From positions 1 to 64,000 of the forward strand of contig JAEZZO010000016.1 in NCBI GenBank assembly GCA_023418475.1: a stretch of 64,000 bases of DNA. Direction: 5' to 3'. Made by a program: the position numbers and the translations under genes. Below, piece by piece: positions 54,491 to 63,608 of this stretch; position 1 is the stretch's first letter, and each line of letters begins with the position of its first letter. Source of the stretch: Bacillota bacterium (lineage in GTDB: Bacteria > Bacillota > Clostridia > Lachnospirales > Lachnospiraceae). Under the pieces are notes generated by a model, which saw only the letters and a program-made list of their open reading frames with translations, searched no databases and had not been told where the DNA came from.

Positions 54491-54582
54491 AATTGTATAC
54501 ATCAAAAGCACATGTTCTGGAGCGGAAGTTAAGCGGAAGGAGCGTTGGAGCGCAGGAATATGTGCTTTTGGTGTATACAATT
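54491..54582. repeat. 92-nt palindromic element with 23-nt arms
   Basis: Arms 54491-54513 (AATTGTATACATCAAAAGCA then CAT) and 54560-54582 are complementary with a single U-G wobble. The 46-nt loop contains three GGAGCG repeats. It lies upstream of the DUF2892-like gene and has no T-tract. It resembles a small non-autonomous palindrome more than a terminator. Confidence 0.75.
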
Positions 54583-54646
54583 TGAATAACGATATAGTTT
54601 CGCAAATACCTGTTAAAATTAGTATGTGTTTTATGAAATAAAATAT

Positions 54647-54661
54647 ACGAACTTTCCTATG
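54647..54661 (-). repeat. Post-terminator motif, copy 2
   Basis: On the minus strand CATAGGAAAGTTCGT, identical to 31377-31391, and beginning 4 nt after the T-tract of the terminator at 54665-54700. Confidence 0.6.
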
Positions 54662-54664
54662 CAA

Positions 54665-54700
54665 CGAAAAAAGCCTGTGAATAGTAACCTTCACAAGCTT
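54665..54700 (-). terminator. Terminator of the O-antigen-ligase-like gene
   Basis: On the minus strand AAGCTTGTGAA pairs with TTCACAGGCTT (one wobble) around an 8-nt loop and is followed by TTTTTTCG. It starts 9 nt after the stop codon of the gene at 54709. Confidence 0.88.
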
Positions 54701-54708
54701 CCTTCTAT

Positions 54709-55884
54709 TTATCTGTATCGAAAATATAATCTCGGTTTCTTCTCATATGCACCAATACCTGATAAAACAAGAAGAAACAGCGGTAAAGTCTGTACCCATA
54801 AAAGAGTGATATCTGTTGCACCATGAACCAATGCGGCGGATGTTACTGCGATGATCAATGATGTTATTATCGGATTTTTTTCTTTCCAGCATACTCGAAT
54901 TACGGATACATAATATCTGGCTGCATAAAGAAGGAGCAATCCTGTTCCAATCACGCCAAAGTTCAACAGCATATCAAGATATATATTATGTGAATGCGGT
55001 ATGATCTGATTATGATAGGAGCGATTAAACAAATAGATAAAAGAATAAAATCCATGTCCGACCAAAGGAGCACTGGCAATCTGCCCAACAGCAAGTTCCC
55101 AGATCTGCTTTCTCAGCCTGACAGTTACCTCTACATCATCCAGACGAGGTATGATATTAACATTCAAAATAAGAACTAAGAATCCTCCCGCTGCAGCTGC
55201 AATAAGCCACAGTGTCAATAGGCGATGCCGTTTAAATACAGCAAGAAGTACGGCTACACCAATAAATACTTCAACCCACACAAACATACTTTTACACAAG
55301 TACATGCTTATGATATTAAAACCTGCAATCATAAAATAGAACCATCTATGTCCCTGCTTTGTGAGTAATTTGTATACGCATATAATTACTACCGTCCCGA
55401 CTATTGTGCCAAAGTAATTCGGATGGAAAAATACAGCCGCAATTCTATGACTGCTTCTGCCTCCATCCAGCAGCTGTACCGTTTTTTCTATCATTGCATA
55501 TCCTGCACTGGTTAGACTGAAAATACAGATTAGCTGCAGTATTTTCTCAAATAACTCCCTGGTCATAATACTTTTCAAATATAACCCAAGTATCATCGCA
55601 AGAATAACAGCAATTCCTGTTGCAAATCCAATCCAGTTTCTGTAAAACAATGGTACTGCTAATATATAAATGAAGAAAAGCTTCAGTATATTTGATCCGG
55701 TGTCACTAAAAATTCTTTGACGCGTTCGTTTATTCATTAAGATGTAAAGTGATAAAGAAACAAGAATTAGCGTTGAAAGTATGTACGGTAAAAAAATTGC
55801 AGCTGCTGTATAGGTTGCAATGTTGATACCAGTTAGCGATACCTCAACCCGGCGTTTCAGTGCTATATTTTCTATGATACTCAT
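54709..55884 (-). CDS. O-antigen ligase / Wzy-like polysaccharide membrane protein
   Basis: A 391-residue integral membrane protein with about ten hydrophobic segments. The Wzy_C region is recognised by FFHPNYFGTIVGTV, by RKQIWELAVGQIASAPLVGHG and by IIPHSHNIYLDMLLNFGVIGT, which contain the conserved Arg and His of O-antigen ligases and polymerases. In a Gram-positive host it probably polymerises or ligates a surface polysaccharide or teichoic-type glycan. No glycosyltransferase genes adjoin it, so its glycan is unknown. AGAGG abuts the ATG, so initiation may be weak. Confidence 0.85.
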   Translation of the reverse strand: MSIIENIALKRRVEVSLTGINIATYTAAAIFLPYILSTLILVSLSLYILMNKRTRQRIFSDTGSNILKLFFIYILAVPLFYRNWIGFATGIAVILAMILGLYLKSIMTRELFEKILQLICIFSLTSAGYAMIEKTVQLLDGGRSSHRIAAVFFHPNYFGTIVGTVVIICVYKLLTKQGHRWFYFMIAGFNIISMYLCKSMFVWVEVFIGVAVLLAVFKRHRLLTLWLIAAAAGGFLVLILNVNIIPRLDDVEVTVRLRKQIWELAVGQIASAPLVGHGFYSFIYLFNRSYHNQIIPHSHNIYLDMLLNFGVIGTGLLLLYAARYYVSVIRVCWKEKNPIITSLIIAVTSAALVHGATDITLLWVQTLPLFLLVLSGIGAYEKKPRLYFRYR

Positions 55885-56174
55885 CCTCTTTCATAAAATT
55901 TCATATAATATTGTTACAATATTATATTCCCTCAACCCAAGGATGTATTTTAGCACATAATCACAAAACATGCAATGTTATTTCGTACGAATTTAATATC
56001 CTCTATACAAATTCACCAATTTTTAATATTTTGCTTGTAATTGATCTTATCTTTTAGTACTTTTCACCAAAATTTTTCAAACCTACCTTTGCCGTAAATT
56101 CATTTACGTTCTCCATACCAGCCATCCATTTTATACTCTGTATCTCCTTATGCGCAGAACCTCTACCTCACTAT

Positions 56175-56750
56175 TTATCGTAAGCTATCCAAAAATAACT
56201 TATGCACACCTGTATCTCCGGTAAGCTCCGGGTGAAAGGCTGTTACAAGCATATTTCTCTGTCTGGCTGCAACTTTGTTTCCATTTACAATTGACAGAAT
56301 TTCAACATCGCTGCTTTTGGCTGTTTCTTCGATGTAAGGTGCTCTGATAAAGGTCATCGGTATATTACCAATTCCTTTAAAACTTCCTATGGTGTGAAAA
56401 CTTCCGAGCTGTCTGCCATATGCATTCCTTTTTACCGTAATATCCATGGTTGCCAGGTAGTGATGCTTATCATTTGATATATTTTTAGCCAGTAAAATTA
56501 AACCAGCGCAGGTACCCATGACAGGAAATCCGTCTTTAATCTTTTTTTGCAGGATATCAAACAGATCAAGTTCAAAAAGGAGTTTTCCGATTACCGTGCT
56601 CTCTCCTCCCGGAAGAATAATTCCGTCCAGTTCATCATTCACCAAATCCTTCTTCTGCCGTATTTCGAAACCTTCCGCTCCCAGGGTTTCCACCATTTTC
56701 TTGTGTTCGGCAAAAGCACCCTGAAGTGCCAATATTCCTATCCGTTTCAT
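56175..56750 (-). CDS. pdxT: Pyridoxal 5'-phosphate synthase glutaminase subunit
   Basis: A 191-residue class I glutaminase that feeds ammonia to PdxS. RIGILALQGAFAEH is the N-terminal signature, the nucleophile is C81 in VMGTCAGLILLAK, and His-Glu is in TAFHPELTGDTG. ATG 56750 is chosen with GGGAG upstream; a further in-frame ATG at 56762 overlaps that site. It follows pdxS by 68 nt. Confidence 0.96.
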   Translation of the reverse strand: MKRIGILALQGAFAEHKKMVETLGAEGFEIRQKKDLVNDELDGIILPGGESTVIGKLLFELDLFDILQKKIKDGFPVMGTCAGLILLAKNISNDKHHYLATMDITVKRNAYGRQLGSFHTIGSFKGIGNIPMTFIRAPYIEETAKSSDVEILSIVNGNKVAARQRNMLVTAFHPELTGDTGVHKLFLDSLR

Positions 56751-56818
56751 CGTTTCTCCCATTTCTGCACCAATAGATGGTAGTTAAAATACCTCTTTGT
56801 ATGAATTAGAGGTTTTCC

Positions 56819-57691
56819 TTAAATCCCTCTTTGTGCCATCAGCAGATCAATTTCCTGTTCGCTAATTCCCACCATTGCTTCCCCCAGATCTTCCGATAAA
56901 TCGGCCAGCAGCTTCGGATCGTTATAATTTGTAACTGCTTTGACAATAGCCTGGGCACGCCTCTGCGGATTACCGGATTTAAAGATGCCGGAGCCTACGA
57001 ATACTCCTTCTGCTCCAAGCTGCATCAGCAGTGCCGCATCTGCAGGAGTAGCTACACCGCCTGCTGCAAAATTAACGACCGGTAGCTTACCTTTTTCCCG
57101 GACAGAGCGGACTAAATCATAAGGTACCTGAAGCTCCTTTGCTACCTGAAATAATTCGTCCTCTCTCATATTCTGAATTTGTCTGATCTGTTTCATAATC
57201 AGTCTCAGATGGCGTACTGCCTGAACGACATCACCGGTACCCGGTTCACCCTTCGTCCGGATCATGGATGCACCCTCACTAATTCTGCGCAAAGCTTCTC
57301 CTAAATCCTTTGCGCCACACACAAAGGGGACACCAAATTTTGTCTTATCAATATGATAGGTATCATCGGCCGGTGAAAGTACTTCACTCTCATCAATATA
57401 ATCGATTTCAACCGCTTCTAATATTTGTGCCTCTGTAAAATGTCCAATACGAACCTTTGCCATAACCGGAATGGACACTGCCTCTTGAATTCCCTTGATC
57501 ATCTTCGGATCACTCATTCTTGAGACACCACCCGCCGCGCGGATATCTGCCGGAATTCTCTCAAGCGCCATAACTGCGCATGCTCCGGCCGCTTCTGCAA
57601 TTTTTGCCTGCTCCGGGGTTGTAACATCCATAATTACTCCGCCCTTTAACATCTGGGCCAGATTTTTGTTTAATTCATATCTTTCACTCAT
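56819..57691 (-). CDS. pdxS: Pyridoxal 5'-phosphate synthase subunit PdxS
   Basis: A 290-residue TIM barrel that makes PLP from ribose 5-phosphate, glyceraldehyde 3-phosphate and ammonia. GGVIMDVTTPEQAKIAEAAG, PVMAKVRIGHF with K79, DYIDESEVLSPAD, and GASMIRTKGEPGTGDV (second lysine region) are all intact. GGAGG lies 4-5 nt before the ATG. It is the first gene of a two-gene operon, divergent from its likely activator PdxR. Confidence 0.98.
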   Translation of the reverse strand: MSERYELNKNLAQMLKGGVIMDVTTPEQAKIAEAAGACAVMALERIPADIRAAGGVSRMSDPKMIKGIQEAVSIPVMAKVRIGHFTEAQILEAVEIDYIDESEVLSPADDTYHIDKTKFGVPFVCGAKDLGEALRRISEGASMIRTKGEPGTGDVVQAVRHLRLIMKQIRQIQNMREDELFQVAKELQVPYDLVRSVREKGKLPVVNFAAGGVATPADAALLMQLGAEGVFVGSGIFKSGNPQRRAQAIVKAVTNYNDPKLLADLSEDLGEAMVGISEQEIDLLMAQRGI

Positions 57692-58006
57692 TTATCCTCC
57701 ATTTCGCCGCTTATGACGACTTAACCTTAGAGAGATATTTCTCTCTCCTTGACTAATTACTAATTTTGACTTATTATAATACCAATCTGATATTGTTATA
57801 AGTATCAGAAACAGCAAACTTAATGGTGTCAGTTTTGGAAATTGAATATAATAAAATGAAATTTACACGAACGACATTGGATTTTAGAAGGAATTTCTAT
57901 AGAATGAAGTTTTATTAATTATTGTATTGTCAATAGAGGTCTTATTAATTGATGTTTCATAGATTAGTTCTAATAATAATTATTTTTATGAATTGAGGTT
58001 TTGTGT
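57692..58006. other. pdxS-pdxR divergent control region
   Basis: A 315-bp gap. Near pdxS a hairpin AGAGAGA-AAT-ATCTCTCT (about 57735-57750) lies in the leader and a TATAAT -10 element without a good -35 lies further out, fitting an activated promoter. Near pdxR lie the TTATTAATT repeats at 57912-57950. Confidence 0.5.
57912..57950. promoter_or_regulatory. Direct repeats, candidate PdxR binding sites
   Basis: TTATTAATT occurs at 57912-57920 and again at 57942-57950, exactly 30 bp apart (about three helical turns), each within a similar GT-rich context. MocR-type regulators such as PdxR bind spaced direct repeats in the divergent region before pdxST. Confidence 0.45.
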
Positions 58007-59404
58007 ATGGATATGATTACGCTTCAACTAAGCAGTGATAAGAAACAACCGATCTACCAGCAGCTTTATTCCTATCTGAAAGCAGAAATACAAATCGGTA
58101 GAATTCCCTTCGAAGCGAAACTCCCTTCCAAAAGAAAGCTTTCTGCTCATCTTGGTATCAGCCAGAATACCATTCAGGCGGCTTATGATCAGTTGATGGA
58201 AGAAGGTTATATCCTTTCCAGGGAGAAGAAGGGTTTTTATGTTTGTAAAATCGATAATATACAACGTCTTGAAGTAAAACAACAGGACTTAATCATAAGC
58301 TCTGCCAATTTGTCAAGAGTTTCTTATGATTTTACCTATCATGGAGTTGATATGCCCTCTTTTCCGTTCGAGCACTGGCGAAAATTAATGAAGGAAGTGC
58401 TGAATGAATATGATACTGAGTTGCTCACGCCCGGTGATTCCCTAGGATATTACAGGCTGCGTTGTGCTATTTCGGAATATCTTCATCAATCCAGAGGCGT
58501 TAACTGTAATAGCAGCCAGATTATTATCAGTTCCGGAACTGAAATGCTGTTCCAGACACTCATCCAATTATTAGATAAAGATTGCACCTATGGAATTGAA
58601 AATCCAGGCTATGAGAAACTGAACCAGCTTTTTATCGGCAACCGTGCCAAATTCTGTGCTATTAAGATCGACAACAATGGAATGATTCCATCCGAGATAG
58701 GAAAAAAGAATGCGAATGTTCTCTGTATCACACCGGCACATCAATTTCCCTCCGGCCAGATTATGCCGATTAACCGGCGTATTCAATTACTAAACTGGGC
58801 GAATGAAGATAAAACACGTTATATTATAGAAGATGATTACGACAGTGAATTTAAATATAGCGGAAAACCCGTTCCCGCGCTGCAGGGACTTTCTGTAAAT
58901 GAGAAGGTTATTTATATGGGTTCACTGTCAAAATCAATTTCGCCTGCACTTCGTGTCAGCTATATGGTCCTGCCACCACATTTATTAAATAGGTACCGGG
59001 AAAAGCTGTCCTATATTCTCTGTCCGGTTCCCATTCTGGAACAGAAGGCCTTATGCCTTTTTATTGAAAATGGAAGCTTTGAAAGACATTTGAATAAAAT
59101 GAGAACTATTTATAAGAGAAAGCGTGATATTCTTGTAAAAGCATTATATGAACTAAATCAAGGTATTGAAGTCATAGGAGCGGATGCGGGACTTCATCTG
59201 TTGCTTCGTATTCCAAATGGAATGTCGGAGGATATGCTGGTAAAGTCCGCCCTGGATCATGGTGTAAAAACTTACGGTATATCAAAATACTATTTTGATC
59301 ATTCCTGTCCGATGAAACCACCCACTCTACTGTTAGGTTTTGCTGCTATCCCGGAACGAGAAATCCCGGAGGCTGTTCGTATCTTGCAAAAAGCATGGTT
59401 CTAA
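58007..59404 (+). CDS. pdxR: MocR/GntR-family regulator, probable PdxR
   Basis: A 465-residue fusion. Residues about 8-75 are a GntR winged helix (QPIYQQLYSYLKAEIQIGRI, LPSKRKLSAHLGISQNTIQA). Residues about 110-465 are an aminotransferase class I domain, with the PLP lysine in YMGSLSKSISPALRVSYMV and DDYDSEF before it. Divergence from pdxST strongly suggests PdxR, which activates pdxST when PLP is low. ATG 58007 follows GAGG by 8 nt; a TTG at 58001 is in frame. Confidence 0.9.
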   Translation: MDMITLQLSSDKKQPIYQQLYSYLKAEIQIGRIPFEAKLPSKRKLSAHLGISQNTIQAAYDQLMEEGYILSREKKGFYVCKIDNIQRLEVKQQDLIISSANLSRVSYDFTYHGVDMPSFPFEHWRKLMKEVLNEYDTELLTPGDSLGYYRLRCAISEYLHQSRGVNCNSSQIIISSGTEMLFQTLIQLLDKDCTYGIENPGYEKLNQLFIGNRAKFCAIKIDNNGMIPSEIGKKNANVLCITPAHQFPSGQIMPINRRIQLLNWANEDKTRYIIEDDYDSEFKYSGKPVPALQGLSVNEKVIYMGSLSKSISPALRVSYMVLPPHLLNRYREKLSYILCPVPILEQKALCLFIENGSFERHLNKMRTIYKRKRDILVKALYELNQGIEVIGADAGLHLLLRIPNGMSEDMLVKSALDHGVKTYGISKYYFDHSCPMKPPTLLLGFAAIPEREIPEAVRILQKAWF

Positions 59405-59414
59405 GTGTCTCCTC

Positions 59415-60107
59415 CTAGAAGCTGTTATCATTTAATTCCGATTTCATATCACGCCAATCCGGCAGAAATCTGTCCATATAGCTTTTAAATATATAATTAT
59501 GACTTCTTTCCAGCAGATGCACCAGTTCGTGAACAACAACATATTCCAGGCACCTCGGGTTTTTCTTCGCTAGCTGTAGATTAAGACAGATATTTTTACT
59601 TCGCAGATTACAGGTTCCCCATCTGGTTTTCATATCTCTGATAGTAAAACCGCTTGCTTTTACACCGATAATCCTCTCCCATTTCCAGAATAACGGAGGA
59701 ATTTCCTGTTGTAATTGTATGCGGTACCAGTCATTCATAATCTTTTTTCGTTTTTCCGGGGTACTGTCGCCATTTATCGTTAGAATCAGCCTATCATCAA
59801 CAAGTACTACCTTATTATCGCGATACCCTTGCGCAACCTGCAGTCTGTACTTCCTGCCCCGTAGCATAATCTCTTCTCCTGTTTTATACTCCAGTGGAAT
59901 GACAGGAACATAAAGTTTCATTTTCTCTTGCTGCTTCTCAATCCAGTCAAGCTTTGAGAACACAAAAGCTTCGATTTCATCCTCTTTCATCCTGACCGGT
60001 GCAGAAATATGAATACGGCCATCGGGGGGCAGAATTCTTAAATACATATATTTTATTCTCTTTCTCTCCAGTTCGATTTCTATCCCGTTCATAAGAAGCT
60101 GCTTCAT
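59415..60107 (-). CDS. YgjP/DUF45-family metal-dependent hydrolase
   Basis: A 230-residue protein of the M48-like YgjP family. The zinc motif HELVH is in LEYVVVHELVHLLERSHN, and the third ligand region follows in HNYIFKSYMDRFLPDW. The family signature MKTRWGTCNLRSKNICLNLQL is complete. ATG 60107 follows GGGAGG by about 6 nt. It is convergent with pdxR, 10 nt apart. Substrate unknown. Confidence 0.92.
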   Translation of the reverse strand: MKQLLMNGIEIELERKRIKYMYLRILPPDGRIHISAPVRMKEDEIEAFVFSKLDWIEKQQEKMKLYVPVIPLEYKTGEEIMLRGRKYRLQVAQGYRDNKVVLVDDRLILTINGDSTPEKRKKIMNDWYRIQLQQEIPPLFWKWERIIGVKASGFTIRDMKTRWGTCNLRSKNICLNLQLAKKNPRCLEYVVVHELVHLLERSHNYIFKSYMDRFLPDWRDMKSELNDNSF

Positions 60108-60360
60108 GCTTTCCTCCCGTTTCATCCCATAAAATATGTATCCATATCTGCAATCGAGTAACGTATTCTCTGATCTTATCCGGTAAAAACTTCTCCATTT
60201 TTATCCTATATTAGTGTTTACACTCTTCATAAACTGTCAATACTGCATTTAAAAGGTGCCTTTGCCGTATTTGCAGTTAACTTATTAAAGATAATCATTA
60301 CGTATTATTTGCGTCATGCAACATTTATTTCGAACCGCATACGCAGAAATGGAGGATAGA

Positions 60361-60726
60361 ATGATCACATTTATAAAAGATTATAAGTTAGAGAGTATTA
60401 AAAAGAAATTTCTGATTCTATATTTGCTAAATATTACTGATATATTATTTACCGTGATTCTACTACAAACCGGATATTTTGCCGAAGTAAATCTCTTAAT
60501 GGTAAAAGCGGTACAAAGTCCCGCCGCCAGCATTCTTTTAAAAGTCCTTCTGCCGGCAGCTCTTTTGATATATATCTTCCTGCGAATTAAGAGTGCCGAT
60601 GCCAGCCAGCTGAAGGCTGCCAATATAGCAGTTAATATCTCACTGACGATTTATACACTTGTTAATATGTCCCATCTATTATGGTTTTCGATGCTTCCTT
60701 TTCTATACTTATATCAAAACAGGTAA
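60361..60726 (+). CDS. Small membrane protein, DUF5658-like
   Basis: A 121-residue protein with about three membrane segments: FLILYLLNITDILFTVILLQ, a VLLPAALLIYIFLRI helix and a C-terminal helix. The pattern LNITDILFT...G.F.EVNLLM resembles the DUF5658 family. GGAGG lies 6-7 nt before ATG 60361. Its 3' end overlaps the convergent HAD gene by 18 bp. Function unknown. Confidence 0.7.
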   Translation: MITFIKDYKLESIKKKFLILYLLNITDILFTVILLQTGYFAEVNLLMVKAVQSPAASILLKVLLPAALLIYIFLRIKSADASQLKAANIAVNISLTIYTLVNMSHLLWFSMLPFLYLYQNR

Positions 60727-61425
60727 TTTTCGGATAAGCTCCAGCAGTTCTTGAAATCCTCCCTGTTGAAAGACGGAAATATCCTCTCCCTCCGGACAAA
60801 TCAAACAATCCTTAAGCAGAAAAGTTTCCATTCCAAGCTTCGCAGCACACATATCTTCCGTTACATCATTGCCAACCATAATACAATCTCTGGCTTCTTT
60901 ACCGATTAAATTAAGCACCTCTTTATAATATTCCAGATTCGGTTTACAATAAGAGCAAACCTCATAGGTTGTAATCAGTTCAAAGTCCTCCGGCTCCAAC
61001 CCAGCCCATAGAATACGATTATATGTCGCAGCTTTTGGGAATAGAGGGTTGGTTGCCAGTGCGATCCGATACCCTTTCTCCTTCAAAAGTCTGATACATT
61101 GGCGAGCAAGTGGATGTGCGGAGGTAGTTGTTTTTGCTAAATTAAACTCATTTCTATAGAATTCATCAAAGATATCCTCCAGCTTTCCTGTATCATTGCC
61201 GACGATCCGGGAGAATTCCTTCCAAAAGCATTCTTCATTTGTCATTGCTCCATCATTTCGTATCATTTGCTGCGTTCCTGACATAATTACGCGAATCAAC
61301 AGCTGATCATCCAATCCATAAGAGCTTAATTTTCCGGATAGTGCTTTTACGTATGCATCAATAAACTCCTTCTGACTTGGCATAGGGAGTAATGTTCCGT
61401 CTAAATCAAATATAAAAGTATTCAT
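60709..61425 (-). CDS. HAD-superfamily phosphatase
   Basis: A 238-residue HAD hydrolase. Motif I FIFDLDGTLL carries the nucleophile aspartate, motif II is ALATNPL, motif III lysine is in CSYCKPNLEYY, and motif IV is MVGNDVTEDM. The helical cap between about 15 and 110 makes it a C1-type small-molecule phosphatase. AAAGG is about 13 nt before the ATG. Substrate not predictable. Confidence 0.9.
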   Translation of the reverse strand: MNTFIFDLDGTLLPMPSQKEFIDAYVKALSGKLSSYGLDDQLLIRVIMSGTQQMIRNDGAMTNEECFWKEFSRIVGNDTGKLEDIFDEFYRNEFNLAKTTTSAHPLARQCIRLLKEKGYRIALATNPLFPKAATYNRILWAGLEPEDFELITTYEVCSYCKPNLEYYKEVLNLIGKEARDCIMVGNDVTEDMCAAKLGMETFLLKDCLICPEGEDISVFQQGGFQELLELIRKLPVLI

Positions 61426-61641
61426 TATGACACCATACCTTTCACGAAAGCTAATACATTTATCTTTCTCTACTGTATTCTGCCTGGTTATTAAAATAAG
61501 AATGTAGTTTGATGATGAAGAAGTAAAGAATTGTTTTACTTTATACTATATTCTTCTCCTGATTGTTAATCTTATCAAATAGAACACTATAAATCAACCA
61601 GTTTCATACTCTTTCCTTTCGAGGTATGAAAGTTCCAACGG

Positions 61642-62244
61642 TTACTTTTTGATTATTAATCTGCCGTGATACTGTTTATGAACGAAATAATTCTTCCAGT
61701 TATCTTTACAGGCAAAACTAATCATTATGGCATATAGTACAAAGAAACCAATGACCTGCCTGGAATAACTCAGCCAAAATAAGATAATCGGTAATACAAA
61801 TAAGGCAATCAGGCTGGTTATTGTGTATTGCTTGATAAACGGCAGTAGAACTGCGCATAACAATATCAGGTAAATAATGATTACCGGATGAAATGCTAAA
61901 ATTGCGCCAAACGCTGTTGATATTCCTTTTCCTCCCTGAAATTTTAATTGTATCGGAAAGATATGTCCAACAATAACCATAAGCATGCAAAGCATGAGAG
62001 ATATATCCTCAAGCCCCAACAAACGGCTTAGCAATACGACGATACCTCCTTTCATCGCATCACCGAGAAAAGTAATAAGAAAACCTTTTTTTCCTGCTAT
62101 TCTGCTTACATTCATCGCTCCGGTCACTTTCGTTCCCTTCTCTCTGACATCCACTCCATAGATAATTTTCACATAATAGTAGCCGGTATTTATACATCCC
62201 AGTAGGTAACTGAATATACTCATTATAATATCTCTGAAAGCCAT
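61642..62244 (-). CDS. Divergent PlsY-like glycerol-3-phosphate acyltransferase
   Basis: A 200-residue membrane protein with about five helices. The second PlsY motif is well kept: VGHIFPIQLKFQGGKGISTAFG. The first (GSGNxGATN in PlsY) is altered to GTKVTGAMN. PlsY transfers acyl groups from acyl phosphate to glycerol 3-phosphate; the altered motif suggests a paralogue with changed substrate. ATG 62244 is chosen with AAGGAG 11 nt upstream; GTG 62256 is in frame. It overlaps the DUF6179 gene by 22 bp, so the two are one transcription unit. Confidence 0.83.
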   Translation of the reverse strand: MAFRDIIMSIFSYLLGCINTGYYYVKIIYGVDVREKGTKVTGAMNVSRIAGKKGFLITFLGDAMKGGIVVLLSRLLGLEDISLMLCMLMVIVGHIFPIQLKFQGGKGISTAFGAILAFHPVIIIYLILLCAVLLPFIKQYTITSLIALFVLPIILFWLSYSRQVIGFFVLYAIMISFACKDNWKNYFVHKQYHGRLIIKK

Positions 62245-63551
62245 ATCTTCTGCCACTCCTTCTCTGGCTGGTAACTACTAAGCTCCTCTACTCCTGCCTC
62301 TTCTTGTATTTGATTGGTCAGAAAACTTCTCTCTGCCTCATTCAACATAGAAAATACCTCCAGATATTCCTTTCCATAAAAACACTCTTCTAAAATTTCT
62401 GTGAAATCGCTCAAGCTTTGAACACTCACCCTAATCCTTTCAACTCGATCCGCAACAAAGGCAAGCTCTCGAAGTTCTTCTATGAACTCCCGAAGCTTCT
62501 CATCCTCCATAGAGATGCCCTCTTCATATAACTCTCTTTTTGCAACCTCCTCCTGGAAGGTAATAAATATTTCCTGTAATGAACCATTCTCTAAATTGTG
62601 TTCTATTCTTACCAGAAGCGGGCCAAGAAGTGCTTTCGAATAACTTCTTAATGCCTCCTCAATCCGCAGCTTATCACATACGTCTTCCCATGCCTTCTCC
62701 ACCTTCTGCCGTAATTCTATTGCATTTAACGTAATCAATTTGTCTTCCAGCCAGTTTCGTTCTGTAACCGGTATATTTAAATCTGTAAGTTTTAAGGAAA
62801 GCATTTCACATCCCAGAAGGTTCGTAAATACTATTTCAAAAATATTGATCAGTAAATCCTCTGCTTTTTCATGATAACCTCTCAGAAGCAGATTTATGGT
62901 ATCAACAGGAAATTTCTTTAGAAGATCGTTTTCCATAGTAAAATATTTCAAATATTCATAGGTACATTCTGCACCAATTAGCTGTGTATTAGTCACAAGA
63001 AGCGGATAATCTATACTTCCAGGCATTTCATGCGCACCGAATTCTATATTATAGTCATGGAAAAACTCTCCAATTCCTTCCTGTATGGTATCCTGATAAG
63101 CTATGTTATTAATTCCCGGCAAATCCTTTTGCAGATTTTTTAATAAGAAGAATGCTTGATTTTTGATTAAATTAACCGTATCCATCCCTTTATAGAAAAG
63201 ATCGGATATCTTTTGCCGCTTTAGTGTATTTATTTTATTCTGCAAACCGTTCAGCGTTTTCAGATAGCTGCCTATATTATAGGTTATTGATTGTAATATT
63301 TCCTGTGCCTTTTCCACTCGTATGGAGCTGCTTTCCCCATTGGTATAGCGCTGTGTCTCTTTCCCTAAAAGATCAATTAACTCCAGTTGCAATTTTTCAA
63401 TTTCCGCATCTGTCAGCATATTATTCTGACATGCATGCATAAAAAGTGATTGAAAATATTGACCTTGATCCAGCTCTGATTCCTGAAACGGTGTAAAAAT
63501 CTCCACTTGATTCATTATTATTATTGTAAAGTGTATCTTTTGATACAACAA
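62223..63551 (-). CDS. DUF6179-family protein, function unknown
   Basis: A 442-residue soluble, strongly helical protein (Leu/Glu/Lys-rich, no signal peptide or membrane segment). Recognisable stretches include QGQYFQSLFMHACQNNMLTD near the N-terminus, ESSSIRVEKAQEILQSI, and ECTYEYLKYFTMENDLLKKF. I match it from memory to DUF6179, commonly next to DUF6323 as here. The TTG at 63551 has GGGAG 7-8 nt upstream; the first ATG (63515) has none. It lies between DUF6323 and a PlsY-like gene. Confidence 0.75.
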   Translation of the reverse strand: MLYQKIHFTIIIMNQVEIFTPFQESELDQGQYFQSLFMHACQNNMLTDAEIEKLQLELIDLLGKETQRYTNGESSSIRVEKAQEILQSITYNIGSYLKTLNGLQNKINTLKRQKISDLFYKGMDTVNLIKNQAFFLLKNLQKDLPGINNIAYQDTIQEGIGEFFHDYNIEFGAHEMPGSIDYPLLVTNTQLIGAECTYEYLKYFTMENDLLKKFPVDTINLLLRGYHEKAEDLLINIFEIVFTNLLGCEMLSLKLTDLNIPVTERNWLEDKLITLNAIELRQKVEKAWEDVCDKLRIEEALRSYSKALLGPLLVRIEHNLENGSLQEIFITFQEEVAKRELYEEGISMEDEKLREFIEELRELAFVADRVERIRVSVQSLSDFTEILEECFYGKEYLEVFSMLNEAERSFLTNQIQEEAGVEELSSYQPEKEWQKIWLSEIL

Positions 63552-63608
63552 TACTCTCCCTTCCTGCTATATTAGGTATGATTTGGGTGTAATCCCGGAA
63601 AGCGGATT

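Noticed and set aside
54434..54694. 86-codon minus-strand frame
   Set aside because: It spans a 92-nt palindrome, a terminator and the post-terminator motif, so it is unlikely to be coding.
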